This document shows, one piece after another, positions 1 through 7,710 of a DNA stretch of 64,000 nt. Made by a program: the position numbers and the translations under genes. The number at the start of each line of letters is the position of its first letter. Position 1 is the first letter of the stretch. A model generated the notes under the pieces. That model ran no database searches and had not been told where the DNA came from. It saw only the letters and a program-made list of their open reading frames with translations. The stretch is from Streptomyces sp. SID12501 (lineage in GTDB: Bacteria; Actinomycetota; Actinomycetes; Streptomycetales; Streptomycetaceae), in the NCBI RefSeq assembly GCF_010550245.1, contig NZ_JAAGLU010000035.1:1-64000 (forward strand), written 5' to 3'.

Positions 1-2
1 AC

Positions 3-2375
3 CGCCTCACCGGCCTGCTCGGGCCGGCGGCGGAACTGCTGACGGTCACCCCGGGTCACGAGGTCGCCGTGGCCGCCGCCTTCGGCGCGGCGGCGGACGC
101 GATCGCGGTGACGACCCCGGCCGCCGCGGCAGCAGCGATCCGACTGCTGCGCAAGCAGGACGCGGGGCGCGCTTCACTGTTGCTGGCGGGGGCGCCGGAG
201 GACGCGCAGACACCGGCAGCGCCGGGGGGCGGGCCGCAGCCGGATGGCCCGGTGGGGGAGTGGGACGAGGACGTGCGTGGCTCGGTGGGTTCCGGCTCGG
301 GGGAGCAGGGCGGTCCCGCGAGCGACGGCCGGGCGGGCGCTTCCGGTGCGGGGCAGTGGCCGTCAGCGCCCGCGCACCCCGGTGCTGTGGGCGTGCCCGG
401 TGCCGATGCGCTGGAGGAAGCGGGCCCGGGGCCCGGCGGTCCGGGCGGGGGAGCGGCTCGGGGCGACGGATCCGGCCCGGCAGAGGGTTCCGCCTCCGGC
501 GGTGCCGGTGCTGTCGACGGGCAGGGCTCCGCGCCCGGCGATCGTCCGGGAGCCCGGGGTCGCGGGCCGAGCGGGCCGTCCCCTGTCGCCGACCTGGTCC
601 GGGGACCCGCCGAACTCATGCCCGCCGTACGTCGGTTGCTGCGCGGGATCGTGCTCGTCGGGACGCTCGAAGACGCCGAGGAACTGGTGTATTCGCGGCC
701 GGAGTTGACCGCCGTGACCGCCGAAGGGGATCTGCTGGGCGCTCACTTCGCGCACGGTGGGTCCGCCGGGGCGCCGAGCCTGCTGGAGGTGCAGGCCTCC
801 GTCGACGAGGCCGCCGCCGAGCTGGAGGAACTGGCCGTGCGGTGCGAGGAGTTGGCCGGGGCCCAGCGGTTCGCCGGGGAGCGGCGCAAGGAGAGTGCGG
901 CGTTCGTCGAGGAGCTGGGGGAGCGGCGCCGGGCCGCCGACCGGGAGAAGTCGGCCGTCGCCCAGCAGCTCGGGCGGCTCGCCGGGCAGGCCAGGGGTGC
1001 CGCCGGAGAGGCCGAGAGGTCCACCGCGGCTGCGGCGCGTGCGCAGGAAGCGCTCGACAGGGCCGTACAGGATGCCGAGGAGCTCGCCGAGCGGCTGGCC
1101 GTCGCCGAGGAGATGCCCGTCGAGGAGGAGCCCGACACAGGAGTACGGGATCGGCTCGCCGCCGACGGCGCCAACGCGCGGCAGACCGAGATGGAGGCCC
1201 GGCTCCAGGTCCGTACCCACGAGGAGCGGGTCAAGGGGCTGGCCGGACGGGCCGACTCGCTCGACCGGGCCGCGCGTGCCGAACGGGAGGCACGCGCGCG
1301 TGCCGAGGAGCGGCGGGCGCGGCTCAGACACGAGGCGGCCGTCGCCGAAGCCGTCGCCTCCGGGGCGCGGCAGCTGCTCGCGCACGTCGAGGTCTCCCTG
1401 TCCCGGGCCGACGAGGAACGCACCGCGGCCGACGCTGCCAAGGCCCGGCGCGAGCAGGAGCTGACCGCCGCTCGGGCAGCAGGCCGTGATCTCAAGGCCG
1501 AACTCGACAAGTTGACGGATTCAATGCACCGCGGTGAGGTACTCGGCGCCGAGAAGCGGCTGCGGATCGAGCAGCTGGAGACCAAGGCGCTGGAGGAACT
1601 CGGTGTGGAACCAGAGGGGTTGGTGTCCGAGTACGGCCCGCACCAGCTGGTGCCGGCCTCGCCCCCCGCCGACGGCGAGGAACTGCCCGAGGACCCGGAG
1701 CACCCGCGCAACCAGCCGAAGCAGTTCCACCGAGCCGAGCAGGAGAAGCGGCTCAGGGCGACCGAGCGGGCCTACCAGCAGCTCGGCAAGGTCAATCCGC
1801 TGGCCCTGGAGGAGTTCGCGGCACTGGAGGAACGCCACAAGTTCCTCAGCGAGCAACTCGAGGACCTGAAGAAGACGCGGATCGATCTGCTTCAGGTGGT
1901 GAAGGAGGTCGACGAGCGCGTCGAGCAGGTCTTCACCGAGGCGTTCCGGGACACGGCGGTGCAGTTCGAGGGTGTCTTTAGCCGACTGTTCCCCGGTGGC
2001 GAGGGACGGCTGATCCTGACCGACCCCGACAACATGCTCACCACAGGTGTGGATGTGGAGGCCCGGCCGCCGGGCAAGAAGGTCAAGCGACTGTCGCTAC
2101 TCTCCGGTGGCGAGCGCTCGCTCACCGCCGTAGCGTTGCTGGTGTCGATCTTCAAGGCCAGGCCGAGTCCCTTCTACGTGATGGACGAAGTGGAGGCGGC
2201 CCTCGACGACACCAACCTGCAGCGGCTGATCCGCCTCATGCAGGAGCTCCAGGAAGCCTCGCAGCTCATCGTGATCACGCACCAGAAGCGGACGATGGAG
2301 GTCGCCGACGCGCTGTACGGCGTCTCCATGCAGGGTGACGGCGTGTCGAAGGTGATTTCACAGCGGCTCCGTTAG
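3..2375 (+). CDS. smc: Chromosome segregation ATPase SMC (5' end missing)
   Basis: 3' part of the SMC condensin ATPase, which with ScpA and ScpB compacts and segregates the chromosome. The reading frame is open from base 3, so the N-terminal Walker A head and first coiled coil lie upstream of the window. What remains is the hinge (about 3-780), a long Ala/Glu/Arg-rich coiled coil (about 780-1950) and the C-terminal head. The head carries the ABC signature LSGGERSLTAVALL (near 2095) and Walker B FYVMDEVEAALDD (near 2175), so the ATPase half-site looks intact. Odd: about 120 residues of Gly/Ala/Pro/Ser-rich sequence (roughly 216-584) interrupt the hinge between KQDAGRASLLL and VADLVRGPAELMP; normal hinge sequence resumes after it. 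The family assignment is secure. Confidence 0.97.
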   Translation, partial: RLTGLLGPAAELLTVTPGHEVAVAAAFGAAADAIAVTTPAAAAAAIRLLRKQDAGRASLLLAGAPEDAQTPAAPGGGPQPDGPVGEWDEDVRGSVGSGSGEQGGPASDGRAGASGAGQWPSAPAHPGAVGVPGADALEEAGPGPGGPGGGAARGDGSGPAEGSASGGAGAVDGQGSAPGDRPGARGRGPSGPSPVADLVRGPAELMPAVRRLLRGIVLVGTLEDAEELVYSRPELTAVTAEGDLLGAHFAHGGSAGAPSLLEVQASVDEAAAELEELAVRCEELAGAQRFAGERRKESAAFVEELGERRRAADREKSAVAQQLGRLAGQARGAAGEAERSTAAAARAQEALDRAVQDAEELAERLAVAEEMPVEEEPDTGVRDRLAADGANARQTEMEARLQVRTHEERVKGLAGRADSLDRAARAEREARARAEERRARLRHEAAVAEAVASGARQLLAHVEVSLSRADEERTAADAAKARREQELTAARAAGRDLKAELDKLTDSMHRGEVLGAEKRLRIEQLETKALEELGVEPEGLVSEYGPHQLVPASPPADGEELPEDPEHPRNQPKQFHRAEQEKRLRATERAYQQLGKVNPLALEEFAALEERHKFLSEQLEDLKKTRIDLLQVVKEVDERVEQVFTEAFRDTAVQFEGVFSRLFPGGEGRLILTDPDNMLTTGVDVEARPPGKKVKRLSLLSGGERSLTAVALLVSIFKARPSPFYVMDEVEAALDDTNLQRLIRLMQELQEASQLIVITHQKRTMEVADALYGVSMQGDGVSKVISQRLR

Positions 2376-2443
2376 TCCCCCTCTGGTCCCCCCTCGGCTC
2401 CGCCGACCGTCCTCCAGCCTTCCCTCCTTCCCCCTTTTCCTTG

Positions 2444-2529
2444 TTCAATACTTGAACGCAAGTTGGCCGTTCATGCCTTCTGTCTCACATCAATCACGCT
2501 CTTGACTTGGAAACTTGAAGGCATAGTCT
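2444..2529 (+). promoter_or_regulatory. Putative glcP promoter with flanking inverted repeats
   Basis: In the smc-glcP gap, TTGACT (2502-2507) and TAGTCT (2524-2529) are 16 bases apart and form a possible sigma-70-type promoter. Upstream is a perfect inverted repeat TTCAATACTTGAA (2444-2456), overlapped by a second one, CTTGAACGCAAG (2451-2462). The repeats are seen directly; the promoter and any operator role are inferred. Confidence 0.4.
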
Positions 2530-2544
2530 CGGCAATGTCGTTTT

Positions 2545-2600
2545 TACCTTCAGGTACCACCTACCTGGGAGGGTCCCCCACCCGGCGGCGTTGCCGGTGG
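2545..2600 (+). promoter_or_regulatory. Structured glcP leader: three half-sites and an RBS-proximal hairpin
   Basis: TACCT-TC-AGGTA (2545-2556) shares its right half with CAGGTA-CCACC-TACCTG (2551-2567), giving three alternating half-sites. A further hairpin, CCAC/CGGC against GCCG/GTGG (2578-2600, one bulged C, loop GGCGTT), ends three bases before the GAGGAG ribosome binding site at 2604-2609. This could be a DNA operator or an RNA structure that affects translation; the sequence alone does not decide. Confidence 0.4.
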
Positions 2601-2615
2601 CCCGAGGAGTTGTAC

Positions 2616-4034
2616 GTGACCAGCGCTGAGCAGACACTCAAGTCAGGAGCCGGAGCGGCTCATCCCGAGCATCTCGGGCATGTCATCTTCATCGCGGCGG
2701 CGGCCGCGATGGGTGGTTTCCTCTTCGGTTACGACAGTGCCGTGATCAACGGCGCCGTCGAGGCGATCCGGACCCGCTACGACGTCGGCTCAGCCGCTCT
2801 GGCGCAGGTCATCGCCATCGCGCTGATCGGCTGCGCCATCGGTGCGGCCACCGCGGGGCGCATGGCCGACCGTATCGGCCGTATCCGCTGCATGCAGATC
2901 TCCGCCGTGCTCTTCACGATCAGCGCCGTCGGCTCCGCGCTGCCCTTCGCGCTGTACGACCTCGCCTTCTGGCGGATCATCGGTGGCTTCGCCATCGGTA
3001 TGGCCTCCGTCATCGGGCCCGCCTACATCGCCGAGGTCGCTCCGGCCGCTTACCGGGGACGGCTCGGTTCGTTCCAGCAGGCCGCGATCGTCATCGGCAT
3101 CGCCATCTCGCAGCTGGTCAACTGGGGCATCCTGAACGCGGCGGGCGGCGACCAGCGCGGCAAGCTGCTGGGCGTCGAGGCCTGGCAGGTCATGCTCGGT
3201 GTGATGGTCGTACCGGCGATGCTGTACGGGCTGCTGTCCTTCGCGATCCCCGAGTCACCGCGCTTCCTGATCTCCGTCGGCCGGGACGAGCGCGCCCGTG
3301 AGGTGCTGCGCGAGGTCGAGGGCGACGGGATCGACATGGACGCCCGGGTCGCCGAGATCGAGGGCGCCATGAAGAGCGAGCACAAGTCGACCTTCCGGGA
3401 CCTGCTCGGCGGCACCTTCTTCTTCAAGCCGATCGTCTGGATCGGTATCGGCCTCTCGGTCTTCCAGCAGTTCGTCGGCATCAACGTCGCGTTCTACTAC
3501 TCCTCGACGCTGTGGCAGTCGGTCGGCGTCGACCCGACGGAGTCGTTCCTCTACTCGTTCACCACGTCGATCATCAACATCATCGGCACCGTGATCGCCA
3601 TGATCTTCGTCGACCGGATCGGCCGCCGGCCGCTGGCGCTCATCGGCTCCGTCGGCATGGTCGTCGGGCTCGCCCTGGAGGCCTGGGCCTTCTCCTACGA
3701 CCTCGTCGACGGCAAGCTGCCCGCCACCCAGGGCTGGGTCGCCCTGGTCGCCGCCCATGTGTTCGTCCTCTTCTTCGCGCTCTCCTGGGGTGTCGTCGTC
3801 TGGGTCTTCCTCGGGGAGATGTTCCCGAACAGGATCCGCGCCGCCGCCCTGGGCGTGGCCGCCGCCGCCCAGTGGATCGCCAACTGGGCCATCACCGCGA
3901 GCTTCCCGTCGCTGGCCGACTGGAACCTCTCCGCGACCTATGTGATCTACACGATCTTCGCCGCGCTCTCGATCCCGTTCGTGCTCAGGTTCGTCAAGGA
4001 GACGAAGGGCAAGACGCTGGAGGAGATGGGCTAG
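2616..4034 (+). CDS. glcP: Glucose/H+ symporter GlcP (MFS sugar porter)
   Basis: Twelve-helix sugar porter of the major facilitator superfamily, 472 aa, that takes up glucose with protons across the cytoplasmic membrane. Seen: GFLFGYDSAVINGA in helix 1, the loop motif GRMADRIGRIR after helix 2, PESPRFL before the central loop, QQFVGIN in helix 7, DRIGRRPL in the second half, and PETKG-like VKETKGKTLEEMG at the end. GTG 2616 is chosen because GAGGAG lies six bases upstream and the protein then has family length; an upstream in-frame start would add an unrelated tail. Position directly after smc matches GlcP1 of S. coelicolor, the main glucose uptake system there (recalled). It is a single-gene unit ending at a strong hairpin. 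Confidence 0.93.
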   Translation: MTSAEQTLKSGAGAAHPEHLGHVIFIAAAAAMGGFLFGYDSAVINGAVEAIRTRYDVGSAALAQVIAIALIGCAIGAATAGRMADRIGRIRCMQISAVLFTISAVGSALPFALYDLAFWRIIGGFAIGMASVIGPAYIAEVAPAAYRGRLGSFQQAAIVIGIAISQLVNWGILNAAGGDQRGKLLGVEAWQVMLGVMVVPAMLYGLLSFAIPESPRFLISVGRDERAREVLREVEGDGIDMDARVAEIEGAMKSEHKSTFRDLLGGTFFFKPIVWIGIGLSVFQQFVGINVAFYYSSTLWQSVGVDPTESFLYSFTTSIINIIGTVIAMIFVDRIGRRPLALIGSVGMVVGLALEAWAFSYDLVDGKLPATQGWVALVAAHVFVLFFALSWGVVVWVFLGEMFPNRIRAAALGVAAAAQWIANWAITASFPSLADWNLSATYVIYTIFAALSIPFVLRFVKETKGKTLEEMG

Positions 4035-4102
4035 CCCCATCACCTTCCCCACGACTCGGGGAGGAGGGCCAGGTCCCCGCCGCCCTTCTCCCCGTATCCA
4101 CC

Positions 4103-4141
4103 GCCGCTTCCGGCTCGGCCACTGCCCGAGCCGGGAGCGGC
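4103..4141. terminator. Bidirectional terminator between glcP and the LLM gene
   Basis: A 16-bp stem, 4103-4118 against 4126-4141, with one G-U pair and a 7-base loop (CCACTGC). It is followed by CTTTC but no U-tract, as usual in Streptomyces. It lies between convergent genes and can serve both; a weaker hairpin sits at 4044-4064. Confidence 0.85.
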
Positions 4142-4155
4142 TTTCGGCAGGTGCG

Positions 4156-5127
4156 TCAGGCCGCCAGTGCCGGCACCACGCGCTCCCCGAACAGCCGCAG
4201 ACTCCGCCAGCCCTCCTCCACGGGCATCCCGCCCGACAGTGGATGCAGCACGTGGTTGTCCAGCCCCTGCGCGACGCACTCCTCGGGCGTCAGCATCCGG
4301 TAGACACCCTCGGTACGCAGTTCCTCGACCGTCGTGGCCGCCGACTTCACGGCGGACCGGATGTCGCCGGACTGCCAGGAGGCGTACGTCCGTGCCTCGT
4401 GCAGGAAGTGGTGGCCGTACTCGGCCCACGCCCGGTCCGGGTCCTCGGTGATGTGCAGCAGCGGGGTCTCGGCGGCCGGCATCATCGTCCAGCCCTCCGT
4501 GCCGTACTCGACGAGCCGTTCCTTGTAGTAGGCCTCCAGCTCGGGCAGGTGCGCGCTGGGAAAGAGGGGGAGCCCCAGGCGGGCCGCCCGTCTGGCCGCC
4601 GCCTTCGACGAGCCGCCGACGAGGAGGAGGGGATGCGGGTCGGTGCACGGGCGCGGAGTGACCCGTACCGTACGGCCCTGGTACGTGAACTCCTCCCCGG
4701 TCCAGGCCTTCAGGAGCGTCTCCAGCAACTCGTCCTGGAGCTTGCCTCGCCGCTTCCAGTCGGCGCCGAAATGGGCGTACTCCTCGGGCCGGTATCCGAT
4801 CCCGGCGACCGTGACCAACCGTCCGCCGCTCAGCAGGTCGAGTACGGCGATGTCCTCGGCGAGCCTCAAAGGGTCGTGCAACGGGCCGATCACCGCCGAC
4901 ACGGTCACCGCGATCCGCCGCGTCGCCCCGAACACGGCTCCCGCGAAGGTGAAAGGCGAGGGCAGCCAGTTGTTGGCGACGCCGTGGTGCTCCTCGGTCT
5001 GGACGGTGGTGATTCCGTGGGTGTCGGCGTACGTGGCCATCTCGATCGCGGCCTGGTAGCGGGCGCGGAGATCGGCGGGGGTGGCATCGGGGGCGACCAG
5101 ATTGAAACGTACGACGGTGACGGGCAT
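4156..5127 (-). CDS. LLM-class flavin-dependent oxidoreductase (luciferase-like)
   Basis: Probable FMN or F420-dependent monooxygenase/oxidoreductase of the bacterial luciferase TIM-barrel family, 323 aa. Seen: EEHHG with adjacent aromatic residues near residue 46, GGRLVTVAGIGYRPEEY (flavin-binding loop, about 100-117) and LLVGGSSKAAARRAARLG (about 168-185), all typical of the family. ATG 5127 has GGAAGGG just upstream. The substrate cannot be read from sequence. It is transcribed divergently from ftsY, and a TetR-type palindrome sits about 40 bases upstream of its start, suggesting a repressor encoded elsewhere. Confidence 0.88.
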   Translation of the reverse strand: MPVTVVRFNLVAPDATPADLRARYQAAIEMATYADTHGITTVQTEEHHGVANNWLPSPFTFAGAVFGATRRIAVTVSAVIGPLHDPLRLAEDIAVLDLLSGGRLVTVAGIGYRPEEYAHFGADWKRRGKLQDELLETLLKAWTGEEFTYQGRTVRVTPRPCTDPHPLLLVGGSSKAAARRAARLGLPLFPSAHLPELEAYYKERLVEYGTEGWTMMPAAETPLLHITEDPDRAWAEYGHHFLHEARTYASWQSGDIRSAVKSAATTVEELRTEGVYRMLTPEECVAQGLDNHVLHPLSGGMPVEEGWRSLRLFGERVVPALAA

Positions 5128-5164
5128 GGGGGTCCCTTCCGGCGGGTGTGCCGGGGGAGATTAG

Positions 5165-5179
5165 CTGACGGAGTGTCAG
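5165..5179. promoter_or_regulatory. TetR-type palindrome upstream of the LLM gene
   Basis: CTGAC-GGAGT-GTCAG, perfect 5-base arms with a 5-base centre. On the minus strand it lies just upstream of TAATCT (5162-5157), a good -10 for the LLM gene, so a bound repressor would block transcription. TetR-family operators of this form are common in Streptomyces (general knowledge). The cognate regulator is not adjacent. Confidence 0.5.
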
Positions 5180-5261
5180 ATCGCTAGAGGCGCGGAGAGG
5201 GGGCCGGGCGGCCTACCGGGACCGGACAGGCCGGAGGGAGGTCACGCATACTGGTGCGGCT

Positions 5262-6461
5262 ATGGAAACCATCATCCTTGCTGTAGTCATCGCCGTGGTC
5301 GTGCTCGGTGTGCTCGGTGGGCTCGTCGTCGGCAGCCGCAGGAAGAAGCCGCTGCCCCCGGCGCCCCCGACGGCACCCGACCTCACCGCCCCTCCGGCCG
5401 AGCCGCACATCGGCGACGAGGCCGAGACGCCGCGCGACGAACCGCGCCGCACGATAGAGGAAGTGGATCTCCCGAAGGGTGCGGACGGCTCGTCCGTCGC
5501 CGTCGAGGAACCTCCCGTCCCCGTCATCGAGGTGCCGGAGCCCACCGCCGGGCGGCTGGTCCGGCTGCGTGCCCGGCTCTCCCGGTCGCAGAACGCGCTC
5601 GGCAAGGGGCTGCTCACGCTCCTCGCGCGCGAGCATCTCGACGACGACACCTGGGAGGAGGTCGAGGACACCCTCCTCACCGCCGACGTGGGCGTCCGGC
5701 CCACCCAGGAACTGGTCGAACGGCTGCGCGAGCGCGTGAAGGTGCTCGGTACCCGTACGCCCGCCGACCTGCGCGCGCTGCTGCGCGAGGAACTGCTCCA
5801 GATCCTCGAACCCGGGTTCGATAGGACCGTGAAGACCGACTCGAACCTCGACACCCCGGGCATCGTGATGGTCGTCGGCGTCAACGGCACCGGCAAGACC
5901 ACCACCACGGGCAAGCTCGCGCGTGTGCTCGTCGCCGACGGGAAAAACGTTGTTCTCGGCGCCGCCGACACCTTCCGGGCCGCCGCGGCCGACCAGCTCC
6001 AGACCTGGGGTGACCGCGTCGGGGCCCGTACCGTGCGCGGTCCCGAGGGCGGTGACCCCGCGTCGGTCGCCTTCGACGCCGTCAAGGAGGGCATCGAGGC
6101 CGGTGCCGATGTCGTACTGATCGACACCGCCGGGCGGTTGCACACCAAGACCGGGCTCATGGACGAGCTCGGCAAGGTCAAGCGCGTCGTCGAGAAGCAC
6201 GCCCCGCTGGACGAGGTGCTGCTCGTGCTGGACGCCACGACCGGGCAGAACGGGCTCGTCCAGGCCCGCGTCTTCGCCGAGGTCGTCGAGGTCACCGGCA
6301 TCGTGCTCACCAAGCTCGACGGCACCGCCAAGGGCGGCATCGTCATCGCCGTACAGCGCGAGCTGGGTGTGCCGGTGAAGCTGATCGGGCTCGGCGAAGG
6401 GGCCGACGATCTGGCGCCGTTCGAGCCGGAGGCGTTCGTTGACGCTCTTATCGGAGAGTGA
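5262..6461 (+). CDS. ftsY: Signal recognition particle receptor FtsY
   Basis: GTPase receptor that docks SRP-bound ribosomes at the membrane for co-translational insertion, 399 aa. An N-terminal membrane helix (residues about 3-24) is followed by an acidic, Pro/Glu-rich linker (to about 95), the NX helical bundle, and the G domain: VGVNGTGKTTTTGKLA (G1, about 204-219), DTFRAAA (I-box/G2), DTAGRLHT (G3), TKLDGTAKGG (G4). The membrane-helix N-terminus is typical of actinobacterial FtsY. A -10-like CATACT (5247-5252) ends nine bases before ATG 5262 and a purine-rich tract (5233-5241) is too far upstream for a normal RBS, so translation may be leaderless. Its partner Ffh lies at 13801. Confidence 0.97.
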   Translation: METIILAVVIAVVVLGVLGGLVVGSRRKKPLPPAPPTAPDLTAPPAEPHIGDEAETPRDEPRRTIEEVDLPKGADGSSVAVEEPPVPVIEVPEPTAGRLVRLRARLSRSQNALGKGLLTLLAREHLDDDTWEEVEDTLLTADVGVRPTQELVERLRERVKVLGTRTPADLRALLREELLQILEPGFDRTVKTDSNLDTPGIVMVVGVNGTGKTTTTGKLARVLVADGKNVVLGAADTFRAAAADQLQTWGDRVGARTVRGPEGGDPASVAFDAVKEGIEAGADVVLIDTAGRLHTKTGLMDELGKVKRVVEKHAPLDEVLLVLDATTGQNGLVQARVFAEVVEVTGIVLTKLDGTAKGGIVIAVQRELGVPVKLIGLGEGADDLAPFEPEAFVDALIGE

Positions 6462-6518
6462 TCACCGTCTTGATCACCGCCTCCGGAAATCCGTAGGCCC
6501 GACAAGGGGCCCACGGAG

Positions 6519-6558
6519 AGGCGCCCGCCCCCAAGGTGCAGTTGGGGACGGGCGCCTT
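6519..6558. terminator. Terminator after ftsY (bidirectional)
   Basis: AGGCGCCCG (6519-6527) pairs with CGGGCGCCT (6549-6557), extended inward by CCCC-AA against TTGGGG with one unpaired base per side; loop GGTGCAG. It sits between ftsY and the convergent primase-like gene. Confidence 0.85.
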
Positions 6559-6589
6559 GCTGTGTGGCCCCGCGCCGTGAACCCGGGCG

Positions 6590-7252
6590 CTACGCCCGCG
6601 ACCGGTGCGCCACGTACGCCAGCGTCCCCAGCAGCAGCCTGGCCGCCGGAGGCCTGGTCGCCGTGTCCAGGGCGGGTGGGCGCAGCCAGGTGACCGGGCC
6701 GAGGCCGCCCCGGTCGGAGGGGGGCGCCGTGAGATACGTACCGGCGCCCAGGCCGTGCAGGTCGAGCGTCGCGTCGTCCCAGCCCGTGCGGTAGAGGAGT
6801 TCGGGGAGTTCGGCGGCGGCGCCGGGGGCGACGAAGAACTGGGCGCGGCCCTCGGGGGTGGCGGTGACCGGGCCGAGGGGGAGGCCCATCCGTTCCAGCC
6901 GGACCAGGGCGCGGCGGCCGGCCGGTTCGGCGACCTCGATCACGTCGAACGCGCGGCCCACGGGGAGCATGACCGCGGCGCCGGGGAACTGGCCCCAGGT
7001 GTCCGTGACTTCGTCGAGCGTGGCGCCGGCCGCGACCCGGGGCGCGAAGCCCAGCGGGTGGGCGCCCGGCGTGGGGCAGCCGGTCAGGCCGCAGGAGCAG
7101 GCACCGCCCGCCGCGCGGGCACCGGCGACCACGTCCCAGCCCCAGAGGCCGGTGTACTCGGCCACGGCGGTGCACTCGGACGACCGGCCGCGGCGGCGCG
7201 TGCCTGGCCGGATCTCGCGGATACCCCGGCTGCTGCCGATCGTGAAGCCCAT
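6590..7252 (-). CDS. Bifunctional DNA primase/polymerase N-terminal-domain protein
   Basis: Small stand-alone protein of the bifunctional primase-polymerase N-terminal family, 220 aa, of unknown cellular role. Seen: N-terminal Gly/Arg-rich segment, AVAEYTGLWGWDVVAGAR, then a Cys-rich CSCGLTGCPTPGAHPLG that resembles the metal/nucleotide-binding loop of the family. The acidic catalytic strand is represented only by FDVIEVAEPAGR, so polymerase activity is doubtful. ATG 7252 is chosen for the GGAGGGGG directly upstream; longer in-frame openings add low-complexity sequence with no RBS. It diverges from nsdA, an arrangement conserved in Streptomyces as far as I recall. Confidence 0.75.
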   Translation of the reverse strand: MGFTIGSSRGIREIRPGTRRRGRSSECTAVAEYTGLWGWDVVAGARAAGGACSCGLTGCPTPGAHPLGFAPRVAAGATLDEVTDTWGQFPGAAVMLPVGRAFDVIEVAEPAGRRALVRLERMGLPLGPVTATPEGRAQFFVAPGAAAELPELLYRTGWDDATLDLHGLGAGTYLTAPPSDRGGLGPVTWLRPPALDTATRPPAARLLLGTLAYVAHRSRA

Positions 7253-7710
7253 GCCCCCTCCAACGGGTCCGACGCACCGGTGGTTACGAGCTGCGACCAG
7301 AACGTAACCCTGCGTTTCCGACTGCCCGTCACTCCCGCCCGCCCTCACCCGCTCCGGTCGGCGCCCGGAAGTGCCTCGGGTAGTGCGCTCGGCGGTGTGC
7401 GCCCTCGAGTGCATCGCTCCGCTCACTCCCGGCCGTCCACTGTCAAGTGAATCCTGTGTAGTCGCCCGTGAGTTCATTCGAAGGGGTGGCGAATGGTGGC
7501 GTTTCCTGGATCCCCATGGCCGGAGCCGTGATCGTAGGATTACTTTGAGTGCACGAGGCCTGGGGGCACATGCGCTTGTGGGTATGCCGGAGGCAAGTCG
7601 GCTTCCCGTTCGAAGGGTGAGAACTGTCGGACACGGAGCCTATTTACCGGCATTCTGATAGGGCTTGGCGCACTCGGCGACAAGTGGTCTCAGGGAATGG
7701 GGGCGTTCCA
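7253..7710. other. 458-base divergent gap before nsdA
   Basis: No convincing gene: the open frame at 7371-7658 has no RBS and atypical composition. It holds a perfect TTGACA on the minus strand (7446-7441), possibly the -35 of the primase-like gene but without a clear -10, and an inverted repeat CATTCG-N9-CGAATG (7475-7495). The length suggests regulated promoters for nsdA, but I cannot place them. Confidence 0.4.

Noticed and set aside
7371..7658. 95-codon frame in the nsdA upstream gap
   Set aside because: No RBS, no recognisable domain and poor third-position GC bias.
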